This document shows, piece after piece, positions 54,406 to 63,891 of a stretch of DNA of 64,000 nucleotides. The stretch covers positions 1-64,000 of the forward strand of contig CAKOXK010000007.1 of NCBI GenBank assembly GCA_934130085.1, in the 5' to 3' direction. The notes under the pieces are model-generated. The model did no database searches, was not told the origin of the DNA, and was given only the letters and a program-made list of their open reading frames with translations. The stretch's first letter is position 1. Every line of letters starts with the position of its first letter. The position numbers and the translations under genes are program-made. The stretch is from an uncultured Clostridia bacterium (lineage in GTDB: Bacteria; Bacillota; Clostridia; TANB77; CAG-508).

Positions 54406-55947
54406 ATGCAAATAGTAATTTATATCACTATTTTTCTAGTCTCAGCAATAGTTTTCTTATTCGTGGGATATACAGTTAGAAAGAAAACAGCTGAATCAAA
54501 AATTGAAAGTGCGGAAAGAGAAGCACAAAGAATTTTAGATAATGCCGAAAAAGAAGCAGAAAATGCGAAGAAAGAACAAATCGTTAAAGCAAAGGAAGAG
54601 ATTATAAATGCTAGAAATGAGTTAGAAGAAGAGATTAGAGAAAGAAGAAGTGATGTTTCTCAACAAGAAAAAAGACTTATTCAAAAAGAAGAGAATTTGG
54701 ATAAAAAAATTTACAATGCAGAGCAGAGGGCTAAACAGCTTGATAACAGAGAAAGTCAAATTGAGAATGTTAGAAAGGAAGTTCAGAGGTTAAAAGATAG
54801 TGAGCTTGATGAGCTTGAGAAGATTGCTAGAATGTCTCAAGATGATGCTAAGTCTGAGCTTTTATCAAGGGTTGATGAGACTCTTACTCAGGAGAAGGCT
54901 GAGAAAATCAGAGATATGGAGAATGAAATTAAGGATAAGTCTGAAAGTACTGCTAAAGATATTATTACTTATGCAATTCAAAAGTGTGCAGCTGATCATA
55001 CTGCTGAGTCTACTGTTTCAATTGTTCCTTTACCAAGTGATGATATGAAAGGTAGAATTATTGGTAGAGAGGGTAGAAATATTAAAGCTCTTGAAACTCT
55101 TACAGGTGTTGATTTTATTATTGATGATACTCCAGAGTCTGTTGTAATTTCTGGTTTTGATCCTTTAAGAAGAGAGGTTGCAAGGCTTGCTCTTCAAGGT
55201 TTGATTGATGATGGAAGAATTCATCCTGCCAAGATTGAAGAAATGGTTGAAAAGGCTAAGGAGGATCTTTCAAAGATTATCAAAGAAGAGGGCGAAAGGG
55301 CTGCAATGGAGACTGGTATTATGCGTTTACATCCTGATATAATTAATTTGTTAGGTAAACTTAAGTACAGAACAAGTTATGGACAAAATGTATTAATGCA
55401 TTCTATTGAAGTGTCAAATTTGGCTAGAATTATGGCTGATGAGTTAGGCTTAAATACTAAATTGGCTGCTAGAGCTGGTCTTTTACATGATATAGGTAAG
55501 GCTCTTGATCATGATATGGAGGGTACTCACGTACAAATTGGTGTTGATATTTTAAAGAAATACAAAGAAGATCCTAAGGTTATTAATGCCGTTGAAGCTC
55601 ATCATGGTGATGTTGAGGCTCAAACACCGGAGGCTTTTTTAGTACAAGCTGCTGATGCTATTTCTGCTTCAAGACCTGGTGCTAGAAGAGAAACTTTTGA
55701 TGCATATATTAAAAGACTTGAACAACTTGAGACAATTGCTAATTCATTTGATGGAGTTGAGAAGTCTTATGCAATTCAAGCTGGTAGAGAGATAAGAATA
55801 ATTGTAAAACCTGAAAAAATATCAGATGATGAAATGACGATTATGGCTCGAGATATTTCTAAGAGAATTGAAGATGAAATGGATTATCCAGGTCAAATAA
55901 AAATTAATTTAATTAGAGAAAAAAGAGTTGTAGAATATGCTAAATAA
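54406..55947 (+). CDS. rny: Ribonuclease Y
   Basis: Membrane-bound endoribonuclease that starts mRNA decay in Firmicutes. 513 residues: an N-terminal membrane anchor (about 3-23), a long charged coiled coil (about 28-190), a KH domain (about 205-270, RIIGREGRNIKALE) and an HD domain (about 330-425, with HDIGKALDHD and the metal-binding His residues). Complete. Ribosome binding site AAAGAGGTG. Confidence 0.96.
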   Translation: MQIVIYITIFLVSAIVFLFVGYTVRKKTAESKIESAEREAQRILDNAEKEAENAKKEQIVKAKEEIINARNELEEEIRERRSDVSQQEKRLIQKEENLDKKIYNAEQRAKQLDNRESQIENVRKEVQRLKDSELDELEKIARMSQDDAKSELLSRVDETLTQEKAEKIRDMENEIKDKSESTAKDIITYAIQKCAADHTAESTVSIVPLPSDDMKGRIIGREGRNIKALETLTGVDFIIDDTPESVVISGFDPLRREVARLALQGLIDDGRIHPAKIEEMVEKAKEDLSKIIKEEGERAAMETGIMRLHPDIINLLGKLKYRTSYGQNVLMHSIEVSNLARIMADELGLNTKLAARAGLLHDIGKALDHDMEGTHVQIGVDILKKYKEDPKVINAVEAHHGDVEAQTPEAFLVQAADAISASRPGARRETFDAYIKRLEQLETIANSFDGVEKSYAIQAGREIRIIVKPEKISDDEMTIMARDISKRIEDEMDYPGQIKINLIREKRVVEYAK

Positions 55948-55997
55948 AGTATTATTTTTATTGGATGTTATTTTAGATATCTAGATATAATAAGATT

Positions 55998-56066
55998 AAA
56001 AAGACTTAAAACGAAAGATATACTACATATATTATAGTTTATCTATGAATTTTAGGTCTTTTTTAT
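55998..56066 (+). terminator. Possible terminator of rny
   Basis: AAAAAGACTTAAAA pairs with TTTTAGGTCTTTTT across a loop of about 38 bases and ends in T. The long loop lowers confidence. The remaining sequence before mscL is A/T-rich without other features. Confidence 0.45.
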
Positions 56067-56235
56067 ATATTATTTATATATTAAAAAATTTATGCAATTT
56101 TTCTAATATATAAAATTATATTGTACAGAAAGTTCTTAATAAATTTTCGAGTACGGATAAATTTAATGAAAAACAATGATTTTTCAGATATGATCTATTT
56201 ATATAACATTTAAAATATTAGGAGATAATGTGATT

Positions 56236-56754
56236 ATGGAGAAATTAGATAAAGAAAAGATAAAAAAAACAAAAAAGAAATTAAGAAAGAGCGTTACAAA
56301 AGAAGTAGATGAATTTAAGAAGTTTATAATGCAGGGCAATATTGTTGATATGGCAGTCGGGGTTATAATAGGAGGTGCGTTTGGAAAGATTGTTACTTCT
56401 CTTGTAAATGATATACTTATGCCATTGATTGGAATTCTAATAGGGGGAATTGATTTCACTAAATTAAGCATAACTGTGCTTGATGCCCAAATAATGTATG
56501 GATCATTTATACAGCAAGTTATTGATTTCTTGATTGTATCAATATGCATATTTATATTTCTTAAAATAATAGCAAAGTTGGAAAGCAAATTTAAGAAAAC
56601 AAATTCAAAAGCGGATGAAGAGAATAAAAATGAAGAAGAACAAGTAACAGCTGAAAATAAAGAAAAAGATATTAGCGAGGAAATAAAATTACTTACAGAG
56701 ATAAGAGATCTATTAAAAGATGATAAAGATAAAGATAAAAATAATGTAAAGTGA
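56236..56754 (+). CDS. mscL: Large-conductance mechanosensitive channel MscL
   Basis: Opens under membrane tension to release solutes after osmotic shock. 172 residues with the amphipathic N-terminus, the pore helix FIMQGNIVDMAVGVIIGGAFGKIV split around residues 33-56, a short periplasmic loop, and the second helix VIDFLIVSICIFIFLKII. The C-terminus is a long acidic, lysine-rich tail, longer than in E. coli (136 aa). The start is ATG 56236 or GTG 56230; AGGAG at 56220 lies 11 or 5 bases upstream. Confidence 0.92.
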   Translation: MEKLDKEKIKKTKKKLRKSVTKEVDEFKKFIMQGNIVDMAVGVIIGGAFGKIVTSLVNDILMPLIGILIGGIDFTKLSITVLDAQIMYGSFIQQVIDFLIVSICIFIFLKIIAKLESKFKKTNSKADEENKNEEEQVTAENKEKDISEEIKLLTEIRDLLKDDKDKDKNNVK

Positions 56755-56882
56755 AAAATTAAAAGTTAAATTTAATTTTATAGAGTAAATATCAAGAAGA
56801 AATAAATGCGATTTTACAAAGTAACTGTCAAATAAAAAGTTAAATATTTTATGTAAAAAATCACTACACTTGCATAAAGGAA

Positions 56883-56910
56883 TTTACTTTTCATATATTT
56901 ATGATATAAT
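56883..56910 (+). promoter_or_regulatory. Promoter of the 57.0-kb gene
   Basis: TTTACT (56883-56888), 16-bp spacer and an extended -10 TGATATAAT (56902-56910). Confidence 0.55.
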
Positions 56911-56955
56911 ATCAATTATACAATAATTTTATTTGTGTAAAAAGGGGGGGCTTAT

Positions 56956-57297
56956 ATGTCAAGAGCTATTGTAGAAAAATATGCAAAGTACCGGTTTAAA
57001 GAAATAAATAGAGTAGGAGGAGCTGGAATTTCAACAGAAAGACTTAATGTAATGGAGGACTGCGTGATAGTAATATTAAGAGATTCATGCATGCATAATG
57101 CTGAGAATTTTATCATGAAGGGACTAGGTTACAAGCTTAATGAAGAATTCACAGACAAACTAAATGAAAGCCTTCAAAACAGTAAAAAAGAAAACTTTAT
57201 AAAGCAGGTTTGCTGTAGATTTGAAGGCAGAGGTAAGGTGTATGTTTATTCAATTTCTTATGATAAATTGGATAAGATCTATGAAAAACTAAAATAA
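56956..57297 (+). CDS. Uncharacterised 113-residue protein (weakly DUF2294-like)
   Basis: A soluble protein with a helical start (AIVEKYAKYRFKEINRVGG), a strand pair with DCVIVILRDSC near residue 33 and a longer helix, then RGKVYVYSISYDKLD. The order recalls DUF2294, but the similarity I can see is thin. Strong ribosome binding site (GGGGGGG). It has its own promoter and terminator. Confidence 0.6.
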   Translation: MSRAIVEKYAKYRFKEINRVGGAGISTERLNVMEDCVIVILRDSCMHNAENFIMKGLGYKLNEEFTDKLNESLQNSKKENFIKQVCCRFEGRGKVYVYSISYDKLDKIYEKLK

Positions 57298-57312
57298 GGA
57301 TTATAAGAACCC

Positions 57313-57346
57313 AAAAAGACTTGTATGAATATACAAGTCTTTTTTT
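57313..57346 (+). terminator. Terminator of the 57.0-kb gene
   Basis: A 14-base arm AAAAAGACTTGTAT pairs with ATACAAGTCTTTTT around a four-base loop, then more T. Confidence 0.85.
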
Positions 57347-57394
57347 ATGATTACTCTCAATGAAATAAAATTATAAAAATAAAATTATAAAAAT

Positions 57395-57547
57395 AAAATG
57401 ATTAATGTTATATTGTTTAAGATGGCGCGCAGCGATCAAGTGAGCAAAGCGAGCGCGAATGGTGCAATCTTCCGAAAGTTTTATTTCGACTAACGAAGAT
57501 TGCAGTAAGCAAGACATCGAAAAACAATATAACATTAATCATTTTTT
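57395..57547 (-). repeat. 3'-end palindromic element, copy 9
   Basis: A full 153-bp unit on the reverse strand, in the orientation of uvrB, whose stop is 22 bases away. Outer arms AAAATGATTAATGTTATATT and mirror pair without mismatch. They differ from copy 7 at several positions on both sides at once, so pairing is kept. Confidence 0.85.
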
Positions 57548-57568
57548 ATATTAAAAAGTATTAGAAAA

Positions 57569-59518
57569 CTATCCACCAAGTTCTTTTATTTTGTCACGTA
57601 TTTTAGCTGCTTTTTCAAATTCAAGATTTTGTGCATAAGAAATCATTTCATTTGTCAATCTATTAATTGCTTCTTCTATAGTCTCATTGTTTTCTAATTT
57701 TGAATTATTATCATTATCAATTTTATAAGAAGCTCTGATTGTTTCTCTAATTTCCTTCTTTATTGTTGTAGGTGTGATGTTGTGCTCAATGTTATATTTT
57801 TCTTGTATTGCACGTCTTCTATTTGTCTCCGTAATTGCTTTATCCATGGAATCAGTTAGCTCATCTGCATACATTATTACTTTTCCATCAGTGTTTCTTG
57901 CAGCTCTACCAATGGTTTGAATAAGTGAACGCTCAGAACGTAGAAAACCTTCTTTATCGGCATCAAGTATTGCAACAAGGGATACTTCTGGAATATCTAA
58001 ACCTTCTCTTAATAAGTTAATTCCAACTAATACATCAAATTTTCCTAAACGTAAATCACGAATTATTTCCATTCTTTCAAGTGCTTTGATATCTGAATGC
58101 ATATATCTTACTTTCATATTAAGGCTAGTTAAGTATTGAGTTAGGTCTTCAGCCATTTTTTTAGTAAGTGTAGTAACTAAAACTCTCTCTTTCTTTTCAA
58201 TTCTTTCATTGATTTGAGCTATCAAATCATCTACCTGATTTTCAACAGGTCTAACTTCAATTTTAGGGTCAAGTAAGCCTGTGGGTCTAATGATCTGTTC
58301 CACAACTCTATCTCTTGAATGCTCTAATTCATAATCACCAGGAGTGGCTGATACAAATACAACTTGATTAATTCTTTGCTCAAATTCTTCGAATTTAAGA
58401 GGCCTGTTATCATAAGCAGAAGGTAATCTAAAACCATAATCTACAAGAGTTTCTTTTCTAGCGTGATCTCCATTATACATTGCTCTAACTTGAGGAAGTG
58501 TGGCATGTGATTCATCAACCAATAATAGATAATCATCAGGGAAATAATCAAACAAAGTAAATGGGGCAGAGCCAGGAGTTCTACCACTTATATGTCTTGA
58601 ATAATTTTCAATCCCTTGACAATATCCTGTTTCACGCATCATTTCAAGATCGAAATTGGTTCTTTCTTCAATACGTTGAGCCTCAAGCAATTTACCTTTA
58701 TCTTTGAAAAATTTAATCTGTTCTTGCAATTCTTTTTCAATTGTAGTAATTGCCCTTTGCATTTTAGATGAAGTTGTTACATAGTGAGAATTAGGAACAA
58801 CAAGTACACTTTGAAGTTCAGCAATTTTTTTGCCAGTTAAAGGATTAATTTCTTCAATCTTATCAATTTCATCCCCAAAAAAGTCAACACGTAAAGCCTT
58901 TTCGCTTTCATCAGCAGGGAAGATCTCAACAATATCACCTTTAGCCCTAAAAGTACCTCTCTTAAAATCCATTTCATTTCTAGTGTATTGCATTGTTATT
59001 AGCTTCTTTAACAAAGAATTCCTATCTTGGTTCATACCAAGTTTTAAAGAAATAATCATATTTTCATAGTCTTCCGGATCACCTAAACCGTATAAGCATG
59101 ATACAGAAGCGACAACTATAGTATCTCTTGATTCAACAAGGGATGCTGTTGCTGCCAATCTTAATTTATCAATTTCGTCATTAATACTTGCATCTTTTTC
59201 TATGTAAGTATCAGAAGAAGGAACATAAGCTTCTGGCTGATAATAATCATAAAAAGATACAAAATATTCAACATTGTTTTCTGGGAAGAACTCCTTAAAC
59301 TCAGAATATAATTGTCCTGCCAATGTTTTATTGTGAGCAAGCACAAGGGTAGGCTTTTGAACCCTTTGAATTATATTAGCCATTGTAAAAGTTTTACCAG
59401 AACCAGTAACTCCCAAAAGAGTTTGAAATTTTTTTCCACCTTCAATTCCTTTGGCAAGATAATCAATAGCTTGAGGTTGATCGCCAGTGGGGTTATATTC
59501 AGAATGTAATTTGAACAT
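57569..59518 (-). CDS. uvrB: Excinuclease ABC subunit B
   Basis: Damage-verifying helicase-like subunit of nucleotide excision repair. 649 residues with Walker A GVTGSGKTFT near residue 37, the beta-hairpin YYDYYQPEAYVPSSDTYIEK near 95, the DESH box and TIGRAARN near 535, and the C-terminal UVR domain (ISYAQNLEFEKAAKIRDKI). I start at ATG 59518 behind GGAGAA, not at 59578 which lies in the upstream gene. The upstream gene ends 25 bases before it, so they share a transcript. Confidence 0.96.
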   Translation of the reverse strand: MFKLHSEYNPTGDQPQAIDYLAKGIEGGKKFQTLLGVTGSGKTFTMANIIQRVQKPTLVLAHNKTLAGQLYSEFKEFFPENNVEYFVSFYDYYQPEAYVPSSDTYIEKDASINDEIDKLRLAATASLVESRDTIVVASVSCLYGLGDPEDYENMIISLKLGMNQDRNSLLKKLITMQYTRNEMDFKRGTFRAKGDIVEIFPADESEKALRVDFFGDEIDKIEEINPLTGKKIAELQSVLVVPNSHYVTTSSKMQRAITTIEKELQEQIKFFKDKGKLLEAQRIEERTNFDLEMMRETGYCQGIENYSRHISGRTPGSAPFTLFDYFPDDYLLLVDESHATLPQVRAMYNGDHARKETLVDYGFRLPSAYDNRPLKFEEFEQRINQVVFVSATPGDYELEHSRDRVVEQIIRPTGLLDPKIEVRPVENQVDDLIAQINERIEKKERVLVTTLTKKMAEDLTQYLTSLNMKVRYMHSDIKALERMEIIRDLRLGKFDVLVGINLLREGLDIPEVSLVAILDADKEGFLRSERSLIQTIGRAARNTDGKVIMYADELTDSMDKAITETNRRRAIQEKYNIEHNITPTTIKKEIRETIRASYKIDNDNNSKLENNETIEEAINRLTNEMISYAQNLEFEKAAKIRDKIKELGG

Positions 59519-59543
59519 AAAATTAAAATTCTCCAATCTATTA

Positions 59544-60857
59544 TTAATGTTGGTTAGGGTTGCCCCAAGGAGTTCCATGACTTAGATATATCTCATCGTC
59601 ATCATCATTTAAATCTTTATCATTTTTATTTTCTAGAAGTTCATTTTCATCTGAAAGAGCTTCTGCTGTATTTTTAATTAGTTCTTCATCAGTTGCATCT
59701 TGATTATGTTCTTGTTCAAGATCATGATTTAATTTATCAGTAAAATCATCTACATTAATTCCAAATAATTTTGCATATTTTTTAATTAGCTCCTCTCTAC
59801 TAACTTGAGTAGGGTCTGATGGTGCTATATTTTCAGTTTTATCAATACAACCATCATCTGTTCTATGCATTGCTGATTCAGCTTCATCAACATCTTTATT
59901 TTCTCGAATATCAAGAATTTCTTTTTCTTTGATATTTTTTCTAGTGTAGCTTTCGCATGGTATCTCTTCGCCGAGCATGCGCTCTTCTGTATTAGCACCT
60001 CTTGCATAAAATGCACCATAACGTCCATTATCATTATATAAGCCAAATGATTGGTCACGTCTGATAGGAGAGGTAGGGTCTTTTAATTTAAAAGCTATTG
60101 AAACTCCGACTTCTTTTAGTGAACCGTCTGTTCTCATTAATGACATTTCTTTTGCATTTACTACTTCTAGTTTGTCGTTATCAATAATATCAAACGAACC
60201 ATCTTCTTTTATTCCAATGATGAATGAGGCACCGTTTAAGTTTTTAATAACTCTATATGATTGATAATCTAAGTCCAGAATTTTGTTCATAGTAAAGTAA
60301 GTTGATATTTTTTCATTTCCATCTATACTTTCTGATGCAATTGAATTTTTTAGCAAGTCTCTATAATCAAGGAATGCAGTTTGTCCTTCAATTTTTGTCA
60401 TTGATTCAATTTGCTCTTCTGGAATACCAACTGCTTTTGCAGTCTTTTCTAAATCTTCTTTCTGCTTTTCAATAGAGGTTAGGGAAATCTTCTTATCGTC
60501 ATTATTACTAGGAATCTTTTTAATTTCATCTTGTCTTTTTTCAATCAATGAAGTGTCAAGACTACCAATCAATTGTAGGTTTTGTAGTTCTTTTTCATCT
60601 ATCAAAGCTGGTAAAATATCATCATGTACATTTCTATAAAATTCATGATTTATACTGTTTTCAGATGAAGGATCATTGTATGTAACATCATATACAATTT
60701 CACCATCACTTAAGCGATTAAATGAAATATCAATTACATAGTAATTATTGTTAGCAATCTTTTCTTTGTTGATTTCATCAACTTTATTTTCAATTGCTTT
60801 TAACTTTTGATATTGCTCTTCTGAAGACATATCTTCAAATAATATTTCTTTTGCCAT
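59544..60857 (-). CDS. Uncharacterised acidic protein upstream of uvrB
   Basis: 437 residues, not recognised. Parts visible: a helical N-terminus (MAKEILFEDMSSEEQYQKL), a domain with IDISFNRLSDGEIVYDV near 45, a middle domain around residues 180-280 (TMNKILDLDYQSYRVIKNL, FKLKDPTSPIRRDQSFGLY), then a long acidic, low-complexity tail ending SHGTPWGNPNQH. No signal peptide or membrane segment. Strong AGGAGG and start ATG 60857. It is the first gene of the uvrB transcript, opposite uvrA and a LexA-like site. Confidence 0.7.
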   Translation of the reverse strand: MAKEILFEDMSSEEQYQKLKAIENKVDEINKEKIANNNYYVIDISFNRLSDGEIVYDVTYNDPSSENSINHEFYRNVHDDILPALIDEKELQNLQLIGSLDTSLIEKRQDEIKKIPSNNDDKKISLTSIEKQKEDLEKTAKAVGIPEEQIESMTKIEGQTAFLDYRDLLKNSIASESIDGNEKISTYFTMNKILDLDYQSYRVIKNLNGASFIIGIKEDGSFDIIDNDKLEVVNAKEMSLMRTDGSLKEVGVSIAFKLKDPTSPIRRDQSFGLYNDNGRYGAFYARGANTEERMLGEEIPCESYTRKNIKEKEILDIRENKDVDEAESAMHRTDDGCIDKTENIAPSDPTQVSREELIKKYAKLFGINVDDFTDKLNHDLEQEHNQDATDEELIKNTAEALSDENELLENKNDKDLNDDDDEIYLSHGTPWGNPNQH

Positions 60858-60899
60858 AGCAAACCTCCTAAAATAAAACATCTTTTGTAAATTTTACTT

Positions 60900-60928
60900 A
60901 TTATAGCATAATGATAAATGTAAGTAAA
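60900..60928 (-). promoter_or_regulatory. Promoter of the 59.5-60.9 kb gene and uvrB
   Basis: On the reverse strand, TTTACT (60928-60923), 17-bp spacer, TATAAT (60905-60900). Confidence 0.6.
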
Positions 60929-60966
60929 TACCAGGTAATATAAAGATAATTATAGTACAAAACACA

Positions 60967-60995
60967 TTGACTTTTACGAACATAAGTTTTATAAT
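60967..60995 (+). promoter_or_regulatory. uvrA promoter with LexA-type SOS box in the spacer
   Basis: TTGACT (60967-60972), 17-bp spacer, TATAAT (60990-60995). The spacer holds CGAACATAAGTTTT (60977-60990), close to the Gram-positive LexA consensus CGAACRNRYGTTYC. A repressor bound there would block uvrA. Confidence 0.7.
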
Positions 60996-61053
60996 AGAAA
61001 AGGTTTCAAAATAAACTAATTTTTTTAATTTAAAGATATAATTGAGGTGAATT

Positions 61054-63891
61054 ATGGCAACTGATAAAATAATAATTAAAGGTGCAAGAGAGCATAATTT
61101 AAAAGATATAGATATTGAGATTCCAAAAGATAAATTGATTGTAATAACAGGACTTTCGGGGTCAGGTAAGTCATCACTTGCGTTTGATACTTTATATGCT
61201 GAAGGGCAGAGAAGGTATGTTGAGAGTTTATCATCTTATGCAAGGCAGTTCTTAGGTATTATGGATAAGCCTAATGTGGAGTCAATTGATGGATTGTCAC
61301 CAGCAATTTCTATTGATCAAAAAACTACATCACGTAATCCTCGTTCAACAGTTGGTACAGTTACAGAAATTTATAATTATGTGCGTTTATTGTATGCAAG
61401 AATTGGTGTTCCTTATTGCCCTATATGTGGTAAAAAGATTGAGAAGCAGTCTATTGATCAAATTGTTGATGATATTTTAAAATTACCAGAGGGCACGAAG
61501 ATTCAAATACTTTCTCCAATTGTAAGAGGTAAAAAAGGAGAATATAAAAAGACTTTAGAGTCTTATGAGAAGGCTGGCTATGTGCGTGCAAGAATTGATG
61601 GAGAAAATGTAGAACTCTCTGATGATTTTGATATTGACAGAAAAAAGAAACATTCAATTGATATTATAATTGACAGACTTGTTATTAAAGATGATATTAG
61701 GCAACGTTTAACTGAGTCTGTTGAAACAGCGATGAAGGAAGCTGAAAATCTTGTGAAGATTGACATTGTTGGTGGAGAAGAAAAGCTTTACAGTGGTAAC
61801 TATGCTTGCCCTAATTGTAATTTCAGTTTTGGTGAAATCTCTTCAAGATTGTTTTCATTTAATAACCCAGAAGGTGCATGCCCTGATTGTACAGGTATCG
61901 GTTTCTTAATGAAAATGGATGAAGACTTGATTATTCCTGATAAAAATTTAACGTTATATAATGGAGTAAAATGTTTTGGTGCTAGTACAATGAAGAAGGG
62001 TGATACAATAGCCAAAATGTATTTTGAGTCCATTGCAAAACATTATGGAGTAGATATATCCGTGCCAATTAAAAAACTTCCAAGATGGTTTATTGATAAA
62101 ATTTTATACGGTACAGGAGATGAGGTTATTGATTTTGAATATGAAAGTGCTTTTGGTATAAGAAAGAATAGTATTCCATTTGAGGGTGTAATACCTACAC
62201 TTGAAAGACGTCATAGAGAAACAAAATCACCTGGAATGATGCAATTTTATGAGATGTATATGAGTGAAAGAGAATGCCCAACATGTCATGGTGCAAGGCT
62301 GAAAAAAGAGGCATTATCTGTAAAGGTTGGAACACTAAATATAAAAGAATTAACTGATCTTTCTATATATCAGATGAAAGAATATTTATCATCACTTGTT
62401 TTAACTGAAAAAGAGCAAATAATTGCAGAGCAAATATTACGTGAGATAAATACGAGACTTCAATTTTTGATTGATGTTGGACTTGATTATTTAACATTAT
62501 CAAGAAGTGCGGCAACACTTTCTGGTGGAGAATCTCAGAGAATTAGACTTGCAACTCAGATTGGTTCTGGCTTAACAGGTGTAATGTATGTTCTTGATGA
62601 ACCAAGCATAGGACTTCATCAAAGAGATAATAATAAACTTATCGCAACACTAAAAAAATTACGAGATTTAGGCAATTCTGTAATCGTTGTTGAGCATGAT
62701 ACCGATACAATGTATGCCGCAGATCAAGTAATTGATATTGGACCTGGAGCAGGAGTTCATGGTGGAAGGGTAATGGCTCAAGGTACCGCAGAAGAAATTT
62801 CAAAAGTTGATGAATCTATAACAGGTCAATATTTATCAGGTAAAAAGCAGATTAAAGTTCCAAAACATAGAAGACCTCTAACTGGTAAATACCTGGAAGT
62901 AGTAAAAGCTACTGAACATAACTTGAAAAATATTAGTGTAAAATTTCCACTAGGTCAATTTATATGCGTAACAGGGGTATCAGGCTCAGGAAAGAGCACA
63001 CTTGTTAATGATGTTTTATTTCAGAATGTATATAAAGAATTAAATAAAACTAATATGAAAACAGGTGCCTGCAAAGAAATAAGAGGTTTACAAAACATTG
63101 ATAAAGTGATAAATATAGATCAGTCTCCAATTGGTAGAAGTCCAAGATCAAACCCTGCAACATATACAGGTGTATTTGATTTTATCAGAGATATCTTTGC
63201 AACAACAAATGAGGCAAAGATGAGAGGTTATGATAAAGGAAGATTTAGTTTCAATGTTCCTGGAGGCAGATGTGAATCATGTTCAGGTGATGGAATAATA
63301 AAAATTGAAATGAACTTTTTATCAGATGTTTATGTTCCTTGTGATGTATGTAAAGGCAAAAGATATAACAGAGAAACACTAGAAGTCAAATACAAAGGCA
63401 AATCAATAGCAGATGTACTTGACATGACAGTAGAAGAGGCATTAATTTTCTTTGAGAATGTACCTCGTATAAAACAAAAAATACAAACACTTTATGATGT
63501 TGGACTAGGGTATATAAAATTAGGACAACCATCAACTACATTATCAGGAGGAGAGGCCCAACGTATAAAGCTTGCAACAGAACTTTCAAAGCGTTCAACA
63601 GGAAAAACTCTTTATATTCTTGATGAACCAACAACAGGTCTCCATATAGATGATGTACACAGATTAGTTGATATTTTACAAAGGCTTGTAGATGCAGGGA
63701 ATACGGTTCTTGTTATAGAGCATAATCTTGACTTAATTAAAACTTCTGATTATATAATAGATTTAGGTCCAGAAGGTGGAGACAAGGGAGGAGAAATTGT
63801 AGCTGTTGGTTCTCCTGAAAAAATATGTAAGAATGAAAAGAGCTACACAGGTGAATTTTTAAAACCATATCTTGGTATTAAAAATGATTAA
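61054..63891 (+). CDS. uvrA: Excinuclease ABC subunit A
   Basis: Damage-recognition ATPase of nucleotide excision repair. 945 residues with two ABC modules: Walker A GLSGSGKSSLAFDTLYAEG near residue 31 and GVSGSGKSTLVNDVL near 640; signatures LSGGESQRI near 488 and LSGGEAQRI near 830; and three zinc-binding Cys pairs (CPICGKK, CPNC...CPDC, CESCSGDG...CDVCKG). Complete. Divergent from the uvrB operon. Confidence 0.97.
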   Translation: MATDKIIIKGAREHNLKDIDIEIPKDKLIVITGLSGSGKSSLAFDTLYAEGQRRYVESLSSYARQFLGIMDKPNVESIDGLSPAISIDQKTTSRNPRSTVGTVTEIYNYVRLLYARIGVPYCPICGKKIEKQSIDQIVDDILKLPEGTKIQILSPIVRGKKGEYKKTLESYEKAGYVRARIDGENVELSDDFDIDRKKKHSIDIIIDRLVIKDDIRQRLTESVETAMKEAENLVKIDIVGGEEKLYSGNYACPNCNFSFGEISSRLFSFNNPEGACPDCTGIGFLMKMDEDLIIPDKNLTLYNGVKCFGASTMKKGDTIAKMYFESIAKHYGVDISVPIKKLPRWFIDKILYGTGDEVIDFEYESAFGIRKNSIPFEGVIPTLERRHRETKSPGMMQFYEMYMSERECPTCHGARLKKEALSVKVGTLNIKELTDLSIYQMKEYLSSLVLTEKEQIIAEQILREINTRLQFLIDVGLDYLTLSRSAATLSGGESQRIRLATQIGSGLTGVMYVLDEPSIGLHQRDNNKLIATLKKLRDLGNSVIVVEHDTDTMYAADQVIDIGPGAGVHGGRVMAQGTAEEISKVDESITGQYLSGKKQIKVPKHRRPLTGKYLEVVKATEHNLKNISVKFPLGQFICVTGVSGSGKSTLVNDVLFQNVYKELNKTNMKTGACKEIRGLQNIDKVINIDQSPIGRSPRSNPATYTGVFDFIRDIFATTNEAKMRGYDKGRFSFNVPGGRCESCSGDGIIKIEMNFLSDVYVPCDVCKGKRYNRETLEVKYKGKSIADVLDMTVEEALIFFENVPRIKQKIQTLYDVGLGYIKLGQPSTTLSGGEAQRIKLATELSKRSTGKTLYILDEPTTGLHIDDVHRLVDILQRLVDAGNTVLVIEHNLDLIKTSDYIIDLGPEGGDKGGEIVAVGSPEKICKNEKSYTGEFLKPYLGIKND

